Positions 38,402 to 47,391 of a DNA stretch of 64,000 nt are shown one piece after another. The position numbers were made by a program, and so were the translations under genes. The stretch lies in NCBI RefSeq assembly GCF_000738265.1, contig NZ_JFCQ01000001.1, positions 372,001 to 436,000 on the forward strand. Direction: 5' to 3'. Numbering within the stretch: the first letter of the stretch is position 1; every line of letters starts with the position of its first letter. The DNA comes from Corynebacterium jeikeium (GTDB lineage Bacteria > Actinomycetota > Actinomycetes > Mycobacteriales > Mycobacteriaceae). The notes beneath the pieces were generated by a model that was not told where the DNA came from, did not search any database, and saw nothing but the letters and a program-made list of their open reading frames with translations.

Positions 38402-39574
38402 TCAGTATGACGGCCCGCCACCCCTTTCCTCTATCGCCTGGTGATATTCGGCCAGTGCCTTGGTTTTGCGGACGTTGCGCTGGGCGAAGGTCTCGCGCCC
38501 CAGCGGCCCCTCGGCCTCTGTGATCACGCTGTGCCCGTCACCGTGGGAGGTCCACACCTCGTGCCCGTCGGGATACAGGGCGACGTCCCAGCTTCCCGCG
38601 GTCTTGAGGTTGTGATGCTTCGAGCAAAGCAAGTGTAAGTTTGCCGTGGACGTCGGCCCGCTGCCGTAGCGCCGCACGTGGTCGTATTGGCACTTATAGG
38701 CGGGAACCTCGCAGCCCGGGAAGCGACAGTGCAGGTCACGCCCCGCGACGGCGGCCTTGATGCTCTCCGTCGGCGCGTAGCCCTCACATTCCGCGTAGCC
38801 CGGCGCGGACAGGTGCGTCACCCGCTGCAGCCAGGCCTTGGAGGCGGAGCGGTTCAGCCAGTGGTCCTCCCCTAGCACCGCGCCGTCATTCGCCGGATCG
38901 TGGTACAGGTTCAAAGTCACGGAGACCTCGGCCTTACCGGTGATCAGCCGCACCATAGCCTCGGGCTGCGAGCAGTCGTATTTCTTGGCGGTGGCGCGCA
39001 CGATCTTGTCGATCTCGATGCCCTCCATCCGCGGAACGCGCAGCGTGAACGTGGTGTACTCCGGGTCGCGGCAATCCACTCCCAAACACGGTTCGGCCGG
39101 CGTGGCCTCATCCTTAGGTACGACGTCGCGGTCGACATCCTGCAAAATCTTCGCGATGCGATTGTGGATCGTCCTCGGGGACATCACGTGCTGGTTGGGA
39201 CGTGAGGGCGTCAATTCGCAAAGAACCTTTTCTTCAACAACCGAGCGATCGTCCGGCGCCACCGCAAAAAGATCCTGCGCCACCCGCAATACATGGCGGT
39301 CGGTGAAGCAGCCTTCTTCGAAGTAATCGACAAGGCGCGGATAGTCGCGCAGTACGAAGGCGGCCTCGGCCCAGGCCTCCGCAACTCCGACCGAAACGCC
39401 TAGGCGCACGGCAAGTCGGGTGCAGAAATCGGGCACCAGATCGTCCCCGTCCGGCACGCATGCCATGATCAGGCGGAACCGTTGTTGGTTAAGGTTTCGC
39501 GCCGCAATGGTCAGCGGATCCTGCGAGGTAGCTATTCGAAATGATGGTGGTGAGGTGGGATCTTTCGTGTGCAT
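38402..39574 (-). CDS. DUF222/13E12-type HNH endonuclease domain protein
   Basis: 390 residues from the ATG at 39574 (AGGGGAG upstream). An N-terminal DUF222-like helical part is followed by the HNH module at the C-terminus: CRFPGCEVPAYKCQYDH, then NLHLLCSKHHNLK. Cysteine pairs for structural zinc and the catalytic His are present. Such genes are multi-copy and mobile-looking in actinobacteria; biological role is uncertain. It separates the ABC operon from its likely two-component regulator. Confidence 0.88.
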   Translation of the reverse strand: MHTKDPTSPPSFRIATSQDPLTIAARNLNQQRFRLIMACVPDGDDLVPDFCTRLAVRLGVSVGVAEAWAEAAFVLRDYPRLVDYFEEGCFTDRHVLRVAQDLFAVAPDDRSVVEEKVLCELTPSRPNQHVMSPRTIHNRIAKILQDVDRDVVPKDEATPAEPCLGVDCRDPEYTTFTLRVPRMEGIEIDKIVRATAKKYDCSQPEAMVRLITGKAEVSVTLNLYHDPANDGAVLGEDHWLNRSASKAWLQRVTHLSAPGYAECEGYAPTESIKAAVAGRDLHCRFPGCEVPAYKCQYDHVRRYGSGPTSTANLHLLCSKHHNLKTAGSWDVALYPDGHEVWTSHGDGHSVITEAEGPLGRETFAQRNVRKTKALAEYHQAIEERGGGPSY

Positions 39575-39737
39575 GGAACTCCCCTGGTGATGCGGCGAGG
39601 TTACCCCCGCCAAACTTCCTAAACACAGAATAGAACACACGCACAATCCAAGTCAATAGCCAGCCAAAGCTTTTTTCTTTTTTAATGACGCCACCAGCCT
39701 GAACAGCAAGAATATCCCTAAAGCTTAAGTGGAAGTT

Positions 39738-40421
39738 TTAGAAAGTTTGTTCTAGCAGATCGTCAGCGTGAACGAGGTGATGCTTAAACGCAAACAGTAC
39801 CGCGTGCACACGATCGCGGGACTGGGTCTTTGTGAGCACGCGGCCGACGTGAGTCTTGACGGTGGGCAGCGAAATGTAAAGCTTGTCAGCGATCTCCTGG
39901 TTGCTTAGTCCCAGCGCGATGAGCTGCAAAATCTCAAGCTCGCGCGGGGTCAGAGGGTCGGGAAGGTCGAGCTCGACGGGCTCGTGGCGCTGCGGAGCCT
40001 GCGCCATGCGAATGTTGCGCAGCAGACGCGCGGTGGCCTTCGGGCTGATGACGGCAGCGGAGTCGCCGACAGTGCGGACGGCGGAGATAAGGTCCTCGGG
40101 GTCGGTGTCCTTAAGCAGGAAACCGCTGGCCCCGGCCTCCACGGCGCCGAGGACGTAGTTGTCGTTATCAAAGGTGGTCAGCACGATCACGCGGGCGCCG
40201 GTGGTGCCGGCAACCACCCGGCGGGTCGCCTCGATGCCGTCCAAGCGGGGCATCTGCACATCCATGAGGATGATGTCGACGGGCTGCGACTCTGCCAGCT
40301 CGCAGGCCTCCTGCCCGTCGGCGGCCTGCCAGACAACCGAAATGTCGTCCTGCGAATCCAACACCAAGCCAAACCCGGCGCGCACCAGCTGCTGATCGTC
40401 GGCCAAACCTACGCGTATCAC
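39738..40421 (-). CDS. NarL/LuxR-type response regulator
   Basis: 227 residues. Receiver with acidic pair DD at 8-9 and phospho-acceptor Asp54 (IILMDVQMPRLDG), then a LuxR helix-turn-helix (PLTPRELEILQLIALGLSNQEIADKLYISLPTVKTHVGR). GTG start abuts the kinase stop. A typical two-gene system controlling nearby transport genes. The 91-base or longer AT-rich stretch after it (39575-39737) holds no gene. Confidence 0.93.
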   Translation of the reverse strand: MIRVGLADDQQLVRAGFGLVLDSQDDISVVWQAADGQEACELAESQPVDIILMDVQMPRLDGIEATRRVVAGTTGARVIVLTTFDNDNYVLGAVEAGASGFLLKDTDPEDLISAVRTVGDSAAVISPKATARLLRNIRMAQAPQRHEPVELDLPDPLTPRELEILQLIALGLSNQEIADKLYISLPTVKTHVGRVLTKTQSRDRVHAVLFAFKHHLVHADDLLEQTF

Positions 40422-41621
40422 TTAATCCTCCTTCGCATAAGGCACCGTAGCAGTGACGTTCCACCCTCCGGGGTATACCGCCGAAGCTCCCCACCTAGCC
40501 GTGCCGCCATGAATGGCCACGCGCTGGCGAATGCCGGTCAGGCCGCGCCCGGAGCCCTCGATCTGCTCGTCGCCAGGCGCGTTATCCACGCTAATGGTCA
40601 CCTGGGCAGGCTCCCACTCCAACCGCACCTGGGCAGGCACAGCGCCGGCGTGTTTCAGCACGTTCGTCAGGGATTCCTGCACGATGCGATACACACTGAG
40701 GTCGCGGACCTCGTCCAGCTGGCGCGGCTCGCCAATAACCTTGAGCTGCACCTGCACCCCACTGCGCTTTGCATCCGCCACCAGGTCGGGAACGCCGGCC
40801 ACCCCAGGGGTGACGCTGGTAGATCGCGGCGAGGGGGCGTCCTCATGAAGAACAGAGAGCAGCTCCCGCATCTGGGTCAAAGCCGAACGACCACGCGCGG
40901 CGATCGTGTCGAGGGCTTCGATGGCCTTGTCGGGATCCTTGCGACCCGCGTAACGACCACCGTCCGCCTGCGCGATGACGACAGTGAGGGAATGCGCGAC
41001 GATGTCGTGAAGTTCGCGGGCGATACGGTTGCGCTCGCTAACGGTGGCGAGTTCGGCGCGGGCGGCCAACGCCTCAACGGCCTGGTCACGGCGCAGCGAA
41101 TAGCGGCCCGTCAGCCACATCAGGGCGACGGTCAAGACGGTGAGCAGGACAATTAGCCCCCAGAATAGCCAGAACTCGGCGGTCCGAAAGTCTACGCCGA
41201 CCCCAGTGGTGCCCGCGTTGTAGCAAGTCGCCCACACCATCGCGAAGAAAGAGCCGAGCAGCAGCAAAGTCAGCCACAGCTTGCGGCGCAGCGTCAGCTT
41301 CGCGGAGATGAAGTAAGCCTCGTAGGCCACGACCAGGTAGCCGAGAGGCCAGACCAGCATCGCAGACGCAGCGAAAAAAAACATGCCGAGCGCCACGACT
41401 GCCACGCCCGGCTCGGGCCGAAACCTCTGCAGAAGCAGGCCGATGAAGCTGGTGATCAGCCCAACGACTGCAAGCACGACCTGCCAGGTGGCGCTAACGA
41501 TCCCGCTGCCGAATGTCGCGCCGGCACCGAGGAAGAAGTATAGGAAGCCCGCGATGGATACGAACACCCACCAGGAGGCATCCCGCCACCACACCGGGCG
41601 AGGAACTGCTTCATAAGACAT
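40422..41621 (-). CDS. Sensor histidine kinase of the HisKA_3 (NarX/DesK-like) class
   Basis: 399 residues. Five to six membrane segments in the first 170 residues with very short loops, so it probably senses within the membrane. HisKA_3 box RELHDIVAHSL with His205 and an N box QESLTNVLKHAG follow, then GRGLTGI of the ATP lid. Kinases of this layout often sense cell-envelope antibiotics and control adjacent ABC exporters. Confidence 0.92.
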   Translation of the reverse strand: MSYEAVPRPVWWRDASWWVFVSIAGFLYFFLGAGATFGSGIVSATWQVVLAVVGLITSFIGLLLQRFRPEPGVAVVALGMFFFAASAMLVWPLGYLVVAYEAYFISAKLTLRRKLWLTLLLLGSFFAMVWATCYNAGTTGVGVDFRTAEFWLFWGLIVLLTVLTVALMWLTGRYSLRRDQAVEALAARAELATVSERNRIARELHDIVAHSLTVVIAQADGGRYAGRKDPDKAIEALDTIAARGRSALTQMRELLSVLHEDAPSPRSTSVTPGVAGVPDLVADAKRSGVQVQLKVIGEPRQLDEVRDLSVYRIVQESLTNVLKHAGAVPAQVRLEWEPAQVTISVDNAPGDEQIEGSGRGLTGIRQRVAIHGGTARWGASAVYPGGWNVTATVPYAKED

Positions 41622-41702
41622 GTATGAAGAGTCTAGTTACAGTCGCACCCTATCGCCGTAAACAAGCAGGCCATTGATGAAACAACTTCTGCTCGGCAAC
41701 AA

Positions 41703-41795
41703 ATGGCGTTCGAACGCTATATGATCAACCAGAGGATGTCGCCAGACCTAGCCCGAGACATGGCAGATTGGCTGGAGATCATGTTAGGCTTCTAA
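41703..41795 (+). pseudogene. Short open frame, possible 3' remnant of a lost gene
   Basis: From 41637 to the stop at 41795 one frame stays open, but the only ATG-led part is 30 residues (MAFERYMINQRMSPDLARD...). It reads like a helical C-terminal end with no promoter or ribosome-binding site. It sits at the border of the AT-rich islet and may be the tail of a deleted gene. A coincidental open frame is the alternative. Confidence 0.25.
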
Positions 41796-41800
41796 AACTG

Positions 41801-42214
41801 ATGAAGAAGCAAATCGGCGAACTTGGCTCACTCATTGCATTAACCCTCACCCTTGTGGCCATATGTCTCCCGATAGTATTGACTGTGATTGCAACGCAGT
41901 GGATCATCCCAAACGCGCACTGGCGATTCAGCGTCGGCGGCGTTTGGGCTGTGCCACTGTGGAGCTTAACCGTCCTCATCCTGTCGCCGATATTGGACAT
42001 CTCAGTTGCGATTGTTGCTAGAGCTTTCATTATGCTCGGAATCTGCCCGTCAGAGTACTGGGTGTCCACAATTGGCGGCACCTTTCTCTTGGCTGCTGTT
42101 TTTTACATTATCCTTACGCCTTTCTATGCCTGCCTAATTGCCGCCCTTGTTTGCGCAATCCTAAATGAGATTCTTGAGCCATTAATCCCCCCAAGAAATA
42201 CTTCTACCGAGTAG
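41801..42214 (+). CDS. Small integral membrane protein in an AT-rich islet
   Basis: 137 residues with three to four hydrophobic helices (about 11-33, 48-68, 72-90, 101-127) and little loop sequence. The start is uncertain: the ATG at 41801 has no ribosome-binding site and a TTG at 41768 is in frame. No family recognised. Base and codon use (ATA, AGA, TTA codons) differ from the neighbouring high-GC genes and suggest recent acquisition. Confidence 0.5.
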   Translation: MKKQIGELGSLIALTLTLVAICLPIVLTVIATQWIIPNAHWRFSVGGVWAVPLWSLTVLILSPILDISVAIVARAFIMLGICPSEYWVSTIGGTFLLAAVFYIILTPFYACLIAALVCAILNEILEPLIPPRNTSTE

Positions 42215-42229
42215 GATAAGAATCTTATC
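42215..42229. repeat. Perfect 15-bp inverted repeat directly after a stop codon
   Basis: GATAAGA-A-TCTTATC begins on the base after the TAG of the small membrane protein. It might end the transcript or bind a regulator of the next gene. There is no T-run. Confidence 0.45.
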
Positions 42230-42350
42230 GATCGAGGATCTTGATTTCTTTGCTCCCTGGTTTAAAACCAGCCATCCAAACAATACGATTCACACCTGCT
42301 GGGGATGAGCCAGTCTCTTGGGGTACACAAATTGCGAGATGAGGTAAATT

Positions 42351-42803
42351 ATGGCCTATTTAATCATCGACCTATCCGGCAGCCCATTAAGTCGCCCGAA
42401 TGATGGAGATGTTGTATCCAATCCAGACACAGGGCAGGTCCTTACCGTCAGCTTCCTGAGAATAACCACGCCCGACGGGGACTATGAAGTTGATTTTCTT
42501 CCCGGAATTGTCGACCTCTACCAAGGAAGCAATGATAGATCATCCTACTCCACAAATATTCAAGACATAAGCGTCGAGAAAGGAACTCGACTTCACAAAA
42601 TTGGCAGTATTGACCATATAGATGATGTAACCCTGACGCATCTAGGGGATAAATACCGAGTTCAGGCCGCGAAACTAGACGACACGAAACCAGATAGTTT
42701 AATCCTCTGCGAAGATGGTTTTATAAGAACTTTGCAAGATAGTTTTTCTGCTACCGACAGGCCTCAAGGAGTTTTTCCCGTTCTCCACAAAGTAGATGAG
42801 TAG
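42351..42803 (+). CDS. Orphan protein of unknown function in an AT-rich islet
   Basis: 150 residues, soluble, acidic, mostly beta-strand in appearance (YLIIDLSGSPLSRP, VLTVSFLRITTPDGDYEVDFLPG). GAGGTAAATT precedes the ATG. No known domain or catalytic pattern seen. Codon use is AT-rich relative to its surroundings. It might be an immunity or surface-exclusion type protein, but nothing in the sequence shows this. The gap 42230-42350 holds no further gene. Confidence 0.6.
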   Translation: MAYLIIDLSGSPLSRPNDGDVVSNPDTGQVLTVSFLRITTPDGDYEVDFLPGIVDLYQGSNDRSSYSTNIQDISVEKGTRLHKIGSIDHIDDVTLTHLGDKYRVQAAKLDDTKPDSLILCEDGFIRTLQDSFSATDRPQGVFPVLHKVDE

Positions 42804-42837
42804 GCAGCCCCGACGACCCCTACCCAGTTAGAACGCT

Positions 42838-43350
42838 TCACCCCATCAACTTCTGCTGCAGGGCACGATCCTTCTCCAGCACCGCGTCGCGCATATTCTC
42901 CTGGTATTCGACCATCTTGTCCATCAGAGCCTCGTCAGCCACCGCGAGGGTGCGCACAGCCAGCAGTCCGGCGTTCTTCGCGCCGTCAATGGAGACGGTG
43001 GCAGTCGGCACGCCGCCCGGCATCTGCACGATGGAGAGCAGGGAATCCAGCCCATCCAGGTTGCCAAGTGCGCGCGGGATGCCAATCACCGGCAACGGAG
43101 TAGCCGCGGCGACCATGCCGGGCAGGTGGGCGGCACCGCCGGCACAGGCGATGATCACCTTCACGCCGCGGGAGTGGGCGGTGCGGGCGTAGTCGAGCAT
43201 CCGCTCCGGGGTGCGGTGCGCGGAGACCACGCCGACCTCGAAGGGGATGCCGAACTCGGCCAGCACCTCGGCGGCCGGTTCGACGGTGGGCCAGTCGGAG
43301 TCGGAGCCCATCACCAGGCCGACCAGCGGGGTGCGTGCGTTCTCAGTCAT
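42838..43350 (-). CDS. purE: N5-carboxyaminoimidazole ribonucleotide mutase
   Basis: 170 residues. [26 protein letters not shown] and [14 protein letters not shown] are the PurE class I hallmarks. It converts N5-CAIR to CAIR in purine synthesis, the product of PurK encoded next to it with a 3-base gap. It is the last gene of a birA-PH-purK-purE run. Confidence 0.96.
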   Translation of the reverse strand: MTENARTPLVGLVMGSDSDWPTVEPAAEVLAEFGIPFEVGVVSAHRTPERMLDYARTAHSRGVKVIIACAGGAAHLPGMVAAATPLPVIGIPRALGNLDGLDSLLSIVQMPGGVPTATVSIDGAKNAGLLAVRTLAVADEALMDKMVEYQENMRDAVLEKDRALQQKLMG

Positions 43351-43353
43351 CGG

Positions 43354-44589
43354 TTAGTCCTCCCATTCGGCGGTTTCCAGGAACTTCGCGGCCAGCCGCG
43401 CCTGCTCGCGCGTGCGCGCCGGATCCTCCCCCAGCATATTGACGTGGCCGATCTTGCGGCGCGGGCGCCAATCCTTGCCGTACATGTGAATCTTTGCGTT
43501 CGGGAAGCGACGCCACACCGCATCCATGCGCTCGTGCATCGGCATCGCCGGATCCTCGTCCGCTCCCAGCACGTTTGCCATCACCACCACCGGCGCGGTC
43601 GGCTCCGTGGAGCCCAGCGGGCGATCCAGTACGGCGCGGACGTGCTGCTCGAATTGGCTGGTGACGCAGCCGTCCTGCGTCCAGTGGCCGGTGTTGTGCG
43701 GGCGCATCGCCAGCTCGTTGACGATGATCTCCGGCTGGCCGTTGTCGTCGGTGGTCTCGAACAGTTCCACGGCCAGCACGCCCGTCACGCCCAGCTCGGT
43801 GACGATGTCACGGGACAACTGCTCGGCGGCGGCCAGGATCTCCGGCGTGGAGTTCGGGGCGGGTGCCACGGCCTCCACGCAGATGCCATCTTCCTGCAGG
43901 GACTCGACCGCCGGCCACGCCTGCACCTCGCCGGACGGAGTGCGGGCGACCATGGCGGACAGCTCGCGCACCAGCGCGACCTTCTTCTCCGCCATCAGGA
44001 GGATCTCCTTGTCCAGCAGCTTCTCCACCAGCTCGCGGGCCTCGTCCACCGTGTCGGGGAACCACACGCCCTTACCGTCGTAGCCACCTCGGCGGGCCTT
44101 CAGGCAGACCTGGCCGCCCACGGCCTCGAAAAACCCGGCGATGTCATCGGCTGACTCGATAGCAGCGAAGGGCGGCACCGGGGCTCCCAGCTCGCGCAGC
44201 TTCTTGCGCATCACCAGCTTGTCCTGCGCGTTGATCAGCGCCGCGGGCTGCGGCTGGACGTTCACGCCCTCGGCGATGAGGGCATCCAGGAAGCGGTTCG
44301 GAACGTGCTCATGGTCGAAGGTCACCGCGTCGGAATCCTGGGCAACCTCGCGGACGTGCTCCTCCAGTGCGTAATCCCCCAGCACGACATCGGCGGTTAC
44401 CTGTGCGGCCGAGGAATCCGGCGCCCCGGCCAGCACACGGCAACTTAAGCCCAACTCGATCGCCGCCTGTTGAGTCATACGCGCCAACTGACCATCGCCG
44501 ATGATCGTCACCAGTGGCGCTCCCGGCGCGTGTGCGGCGGGGCGCGCTAAAGACCAGTCGGCTGTGTTATTCCCATTGCTCTCACTCAC
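43354..44589 (-). CDS. purK: N5-carboxyaminoimidazole ribonucleotide synthetase
   Basis: 411 residues, ATP-grasp fold: IIGDGQLARMTQQAA opening, ATP-grasp lysine and glycine-rich loop KARRGGYDGKGVWF, VELFETTDDNGQPEIIVNELAMRPHNTGHWT near the metal site. The GTG at 44589 overlaps the upstream stop as GTGA, which supports it over a TTG nine bases earlier. Produces N5-CAIR from AIR, ATP and bicarbonate. Confidence 0.95.
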   Translation of the reverse strand: MSESNGNNTADWSLARPAAHAPGAPLVTIIGDGQLARMTQQAAIELGLSCRVLAGAPDSSAAQVTADVVLGDYALEEHVREVAQDSDAVTFDHEHVPNRFLDALIAEGVNVQPQPAALINAQDKLVMRKKLRELGAPVPPFAAIESADDIAGFFEAVGGQVCLKARRGGYDGKGVWFPDTVDEARELVEKLLDKEILLMAEKKVALVRELSAMVARTPSGEVQAWPAVESLQEDGICVEAVAPAPNSTPEILAAAEQLSRDIVTELGVTGVLAVELFETTDDNGQPEIIVNELAMRPHNTGHWTQDGCVTSQFEQHVRAVLDRPLGSTEPTAPVVVMANVLGADEDPAMPMHERMDAVWRRFPNAKIHMYGKDWRPRRKIGHVNMLGEDPARTREQARLAAKFLETAEWED

Positions 44590-45098
44590 AGCTCCCAACT
44601 ATAGTTCCCCGTCCCGACACTCTTAATCTGGCTCTTCAGCAGCCTCTCGAACTTGCGGGTATAGGGAACCGAATGCAGCACCAAAGGCACGCGCGCCCCG
44701 GCCACGTACACCGCCACGTCGCCCCGGTGGGCCCTGCAATCCACCACGTTGGCCAGTGGGATCTGGCCAATGCGACTGCGCAGGTGGCCGGTCGCGGTGA
44801 TCAGGCGCCTGTCGGTCAGCAGCATGCGGGAGCGTGCGCGGAAAACCAGGTGGCGCACGCAGCGCCTCCAGCACACCAACAGCCACGCAACCAGCAGGCC
44901 CCGCCGAAGCCACATGCAGGCTTCCACCGTAGGGGCGTCCAGAAATTGGGTGGCCATGTACTGATCCAGCGCGCCGATGCCCATCCAGAACAGGCCCGTC
45001 CACAACAGCAGGCGCAGGACGGGGAAGAACATGGAGCGGCGCGCAGGGCTGAGTTCGGCGAGGATCTGCTCGTCCGGGTCGAAGGTTATTTTGCTCAT
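44586..45098 (-). CDS. PH-domain membrane protein (Rv3278c homologue)
   Basis: 170 residues. Two membrane helices near residues 25-42 and 65-80 (RLLLWTGLFWMGIGAL, LLVAWLLVC), then a bacterial PH domain RARSRMLLTDRRLITATGHLRSRIGQIPLANVVD. It is embedded between birA (ATGA overlap) and purK (GTGA overlap), so its expression is coupled to both. Role unknown. Position matches M. tuberculosis Rv3278c. Confidence 0.82.
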   Translation of the reverse strand: MSKITFDPDEQILAELSPARRSMFFPVLRLLLWTGLFWMGIGALDQYMATQFLDAPTVEACMWLRRGLLVAWLLVCWRRCVRHLVFRARSRMLLTDRRLITATGHLRSRIGQIPLANVVDCRAHRGDVAVYVAGARVPLVLHSVPYTRKFERLLKSQIKSVGTGNYSWEL

Positions 45099-45937
45099 GC
45101 GTAGCGCCCTCCGTAGTCGCCGGTGCCGTCGGCGCGCAGATGCACGATCTCGCCCGCGCGGATCAGGCGCGTGCCCTCCGCGGTGCGGACCAGCAACTCG
45201 CCGTCGTCGTCGATGTCGGTCGCCGTGCCCTCCACGATCTCGTCGCCGGGCAGGAAAGCACGCACGGCCGTGCCGATGGTCGCGGAAGCCTGGCGGTATC
45301 GCGGCAGCACGGTCTGGGCCGCCCCTCCTAGTCGACGCCACCGCTCCAGATTCGCCGCCAGCTCCGCGAACACGGCCACCGCGACGTCCTCGCGCGTCGG
45401 GCAGGGCATCCCCAGGCGGGCGCATTCGAGGTCGATGGAGCTGGCGTGGGCGACGGGCAGCTCGTCGGTCTGCAGGTCGTAGTTAATACCGAAGCCCAGG
45501 ATGATCGCCGGGTGCGGATCCAGATGCACGGCCTCCACCAGGATGCCCACCAGCTTGCGGCCATCCAGCACGCAGTCGTTGGGCCACTTCAACTGGATGG
45601 GAATGTCGGCGCTGGCGCGGATGCCCTCCACGATCGACAGGCCGGTCAGCAGTGGGAGCAGGCTAATACGGTCGACCGGCACGTCCGGCAGGCGCACCAG
45701 CACCGAGCAGATCAGCTGGCTGCGGGCCGGGGCTTCGAAGGAACGCCCCTTGCGGCCGCGCCCTGCGGTCTGCTCCTCGGCCATGAGTAAGGACATGTCA
45801 GGCAGGTTCTCGCCGCAGCGCACGCGGTCGGCCAAGTCGGTGCTGGTGGAGCCGGTGGTCTCTAGCACCTCGACGTGGCGATAGCCGAGCGGGGCCAGGC
45901 GCTCGGCCAGGCGGCGGGGGTCCAGGGGCGCGCGCAT
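45095..45937 (-). CDS. birA: Biotin--[acetyl-CoA-carboxylase] ligase
   Basis: 280 residues. Catalytic loop GRGRKGRSF, KWPNDCVLDGRKLVGILVE, and a C-terminal SH3-like domain. No N-terminal helix-turn-helix, so it is a group I ligase and not a repressor. It biotinylates the AccBC lysine. The chosen ATG has AAAGGACGG upstream. It is divergent from accD, matching the usual birA-accD arrangement of actinobacteria. Confidence 0.94.
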   Translation of the reverse strand: MRAPLDPRRLAERLAPLGYRHVEVLETTGSTSTDLADRVRCGENLPDMSLLMAEEQTAGRGRKGRSFEAPARSQLICSVLVRLPDVPVDRISLLPLLTGLSIVEGIRASADIPIQLKWPNDCVLDGRKLVGILVEAVHLDPHPAIILGFGINYDLQTDELPVAHASSIDLECARLGMPCPTREDVAVAVFAELAANLERWRRLGGAAQTVLPRYRQASATIGTAVRAFLPGDEIVEGTATDIDDDGELLVRTAEGTRLIRAGEIVHLRADGTGDYGGRYA

Positions 45938-46018
45938 GGCATTACCGTCCTTTCTCTTCACATGCCTTCCCTCAGACACTCTAGCCCCACCAATCACGGC
46001 GCTGGAGTTTTTACGCCG

Positions 46019-46024
46019 TATTAT
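46019..46024 (+). promoter_or_regulatory. Candidate -10 element of accD, leaderless arrangement
   Basis: TATTAT matches the -10 consensus closely and ends 7 bases before the ATG at 46032. There is no ribosome-binding site ahead of either ATG (46023 or 46032). Confidence 0.45.
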
Positions 46025-46031
46025 GGCCACC

Positions 46032-47381
46032 ATGAGCTCTACCACCGACACATCGACCACCGCCGGGAAGATCGCCGACCTCCGCGATCGCCTGGCGGAG
46101 ACCCACAAGCCGCAGGGGGACGAGATTCCGCGCGCCCGTCGCCGCGTGGATGCACTGCTGGATGCCGGTAGTTTCGTGGAGACCGACGCGCTGGCCCGCC
46201 ACCGCGCCACCGCCTTCAAGGCCGACAAGTTCCGCCCCGTCACCGATGGCATCGTCGCCGGTTATGGCACCATCGACGGTCGCCCGGTGTGCGTGTTCTC
46301 CCAGGACGCGACCCTCTTCGACGGCCAGATCGGCGAAACCGCGGGCGAGAAGATCCTGAAGGTCATGGAGCTGGCCGTAAAGTCCGGCACCCCGCTAATC
46401 GGCATCTACGAGGGCACGGGCGCCCGCCCGAAGGAGGGCATCGCCGCCCTCGAGTACTTCTCCCGCATCCATAATCTGCAGGCGAAGCTCTCCGGCGTGG
46501 TTCCGCAGATCGCGCTGGTCGCCGGCCCCACCAGTGGCGCGCTGGTGCACTCGGTGGTTCTTTCCGATGTCGTCGTTGCGGTCAAGGGCGCCGGGGGCTT
46601 TGTAGGTGACGCCGCAGACGGCACCGCCCACCTTGTCGCCGAGGATGACGCCTCCGCGCTGGGACTCGTCGCGGACCTCCTGAGCTACCTGCCCAGCAAC
46701 AACCGGGCGCTCCCGCTGCCTGGCGAGGACGGTTCGGCAGAGCCGGGCGAACTGGACGACCTGATCCCCGACGCGGACGCGCAGACCTACGACATGCACG
46801 AGGTACTGGACCGCGTGCTGGACGCCGGCACCCTGCTGGAACTGCAGAAACTCCACGCACCGAACCTGATTACGGCGCTGGCGCGGGTGGGCGGCCGAAG
46901 TGTGGGCGTCATTGCGAACCAGCCCGAACAGCAGGCAGGGGCGATTGACGTGGCGGCGGCCGAGAAGGCAGCACGCTTCATCCGCTTCTGCGACGCGTTC
47001 AACGTGCCGCTGGTGACCTTCGTGGACTCGGCGGGCTACGCGCCGGACGCACTGTTCCGCCGCACCGCGAAGCTGATCGGCGTGACGGCCGAGGCCTCCG
47101 TGGGCAAGATCGCGGTGATTACGCGCAAGGCATTCGGGGACGCGTACCTCTCGCTGGGCGCTAAGCGCCTGGGCACCGACCTGGTGTACGCATGGCCGAC
47201 CGCGCAGATCGCGCAGGACGATAGCTACCAGGCGGAACCCTACTCCGCCGCGGAGCGGGGCCTGGTCGACGCGGTGATTCCGCCCTCCGAGACCCGCACC
47301 CGCATCATCGACGGCCTGCGACTGGTGGAGCGCAAGGCCGAAGATAGCTACCCACGCAAGCACGACAACCTGCCGTTCTAG
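46032..47381 (+). CDS. accD: Acyl-CoA carboxyltransferase beta-subunit paralogue with missing active-site segments (AccD)
   Basis: 449 residues, against about 520-545 for AccD/PccB proteins. Most of the fold is well conserved: TTAGKIADLRDRLAE, GTIDGRPVCVFSQD, LLSYLPSNN, GVIANQPEQQAG and WPTAQIA. By eye, three parts are missing in frame: about 8 residues near residue 35; about 26 residues after GPTSGALVHSV that normally carry ITGPDVIKTVTGE and the second acyl-CoA loop; and about 36 residues after WPTAQIA that normally carry the MGAxGAV biotin-site loop. Normal carboxylation is therefore doubtful. A short adjacent AccE-like subunit and a coupled operon argue against simple decay. Confidence 0.85.
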   Translation: MSSTTDTSTTAGKIADLRDRLAETHKPQGDEIPRARRRVDALLDAGSFVETDALARHRATAFKADKFRPVTDGIVAGYGTIDGRPVCVFSQDATLFDGQIGETAGEKILKVMELAVKSGTPLIGIYEGTGARPKEGIAALEYFSRIHNLQAKLSGVVPQIALVAGPTSGALVHSVVLSDVVVAVKGAGGFVGDAADGTAHLVAEDDASALGLVADLLSYLPSNNRALPLPGEDGSAEPGELDDLIPDADAQTYDMHEVLDRVLDAGTLLELQKLHAPNLITALARVGGRSVGVIANQPEQQAGAIDVAAAEKAARFIRFCDAFNVPLVTFVDSAGYAPDALFRRTAKLIGVTAEASVGKIAVITRKAFGDAYLSLGAKRLGTDLVYAWPTAQIAQDDSYQAEPYSAAERGLVDAVIPPSETRTRIIDGLRLVERKAEDSYPRKHDNLPF

Positions 47382-47391
47382 GAGGAAGCGC

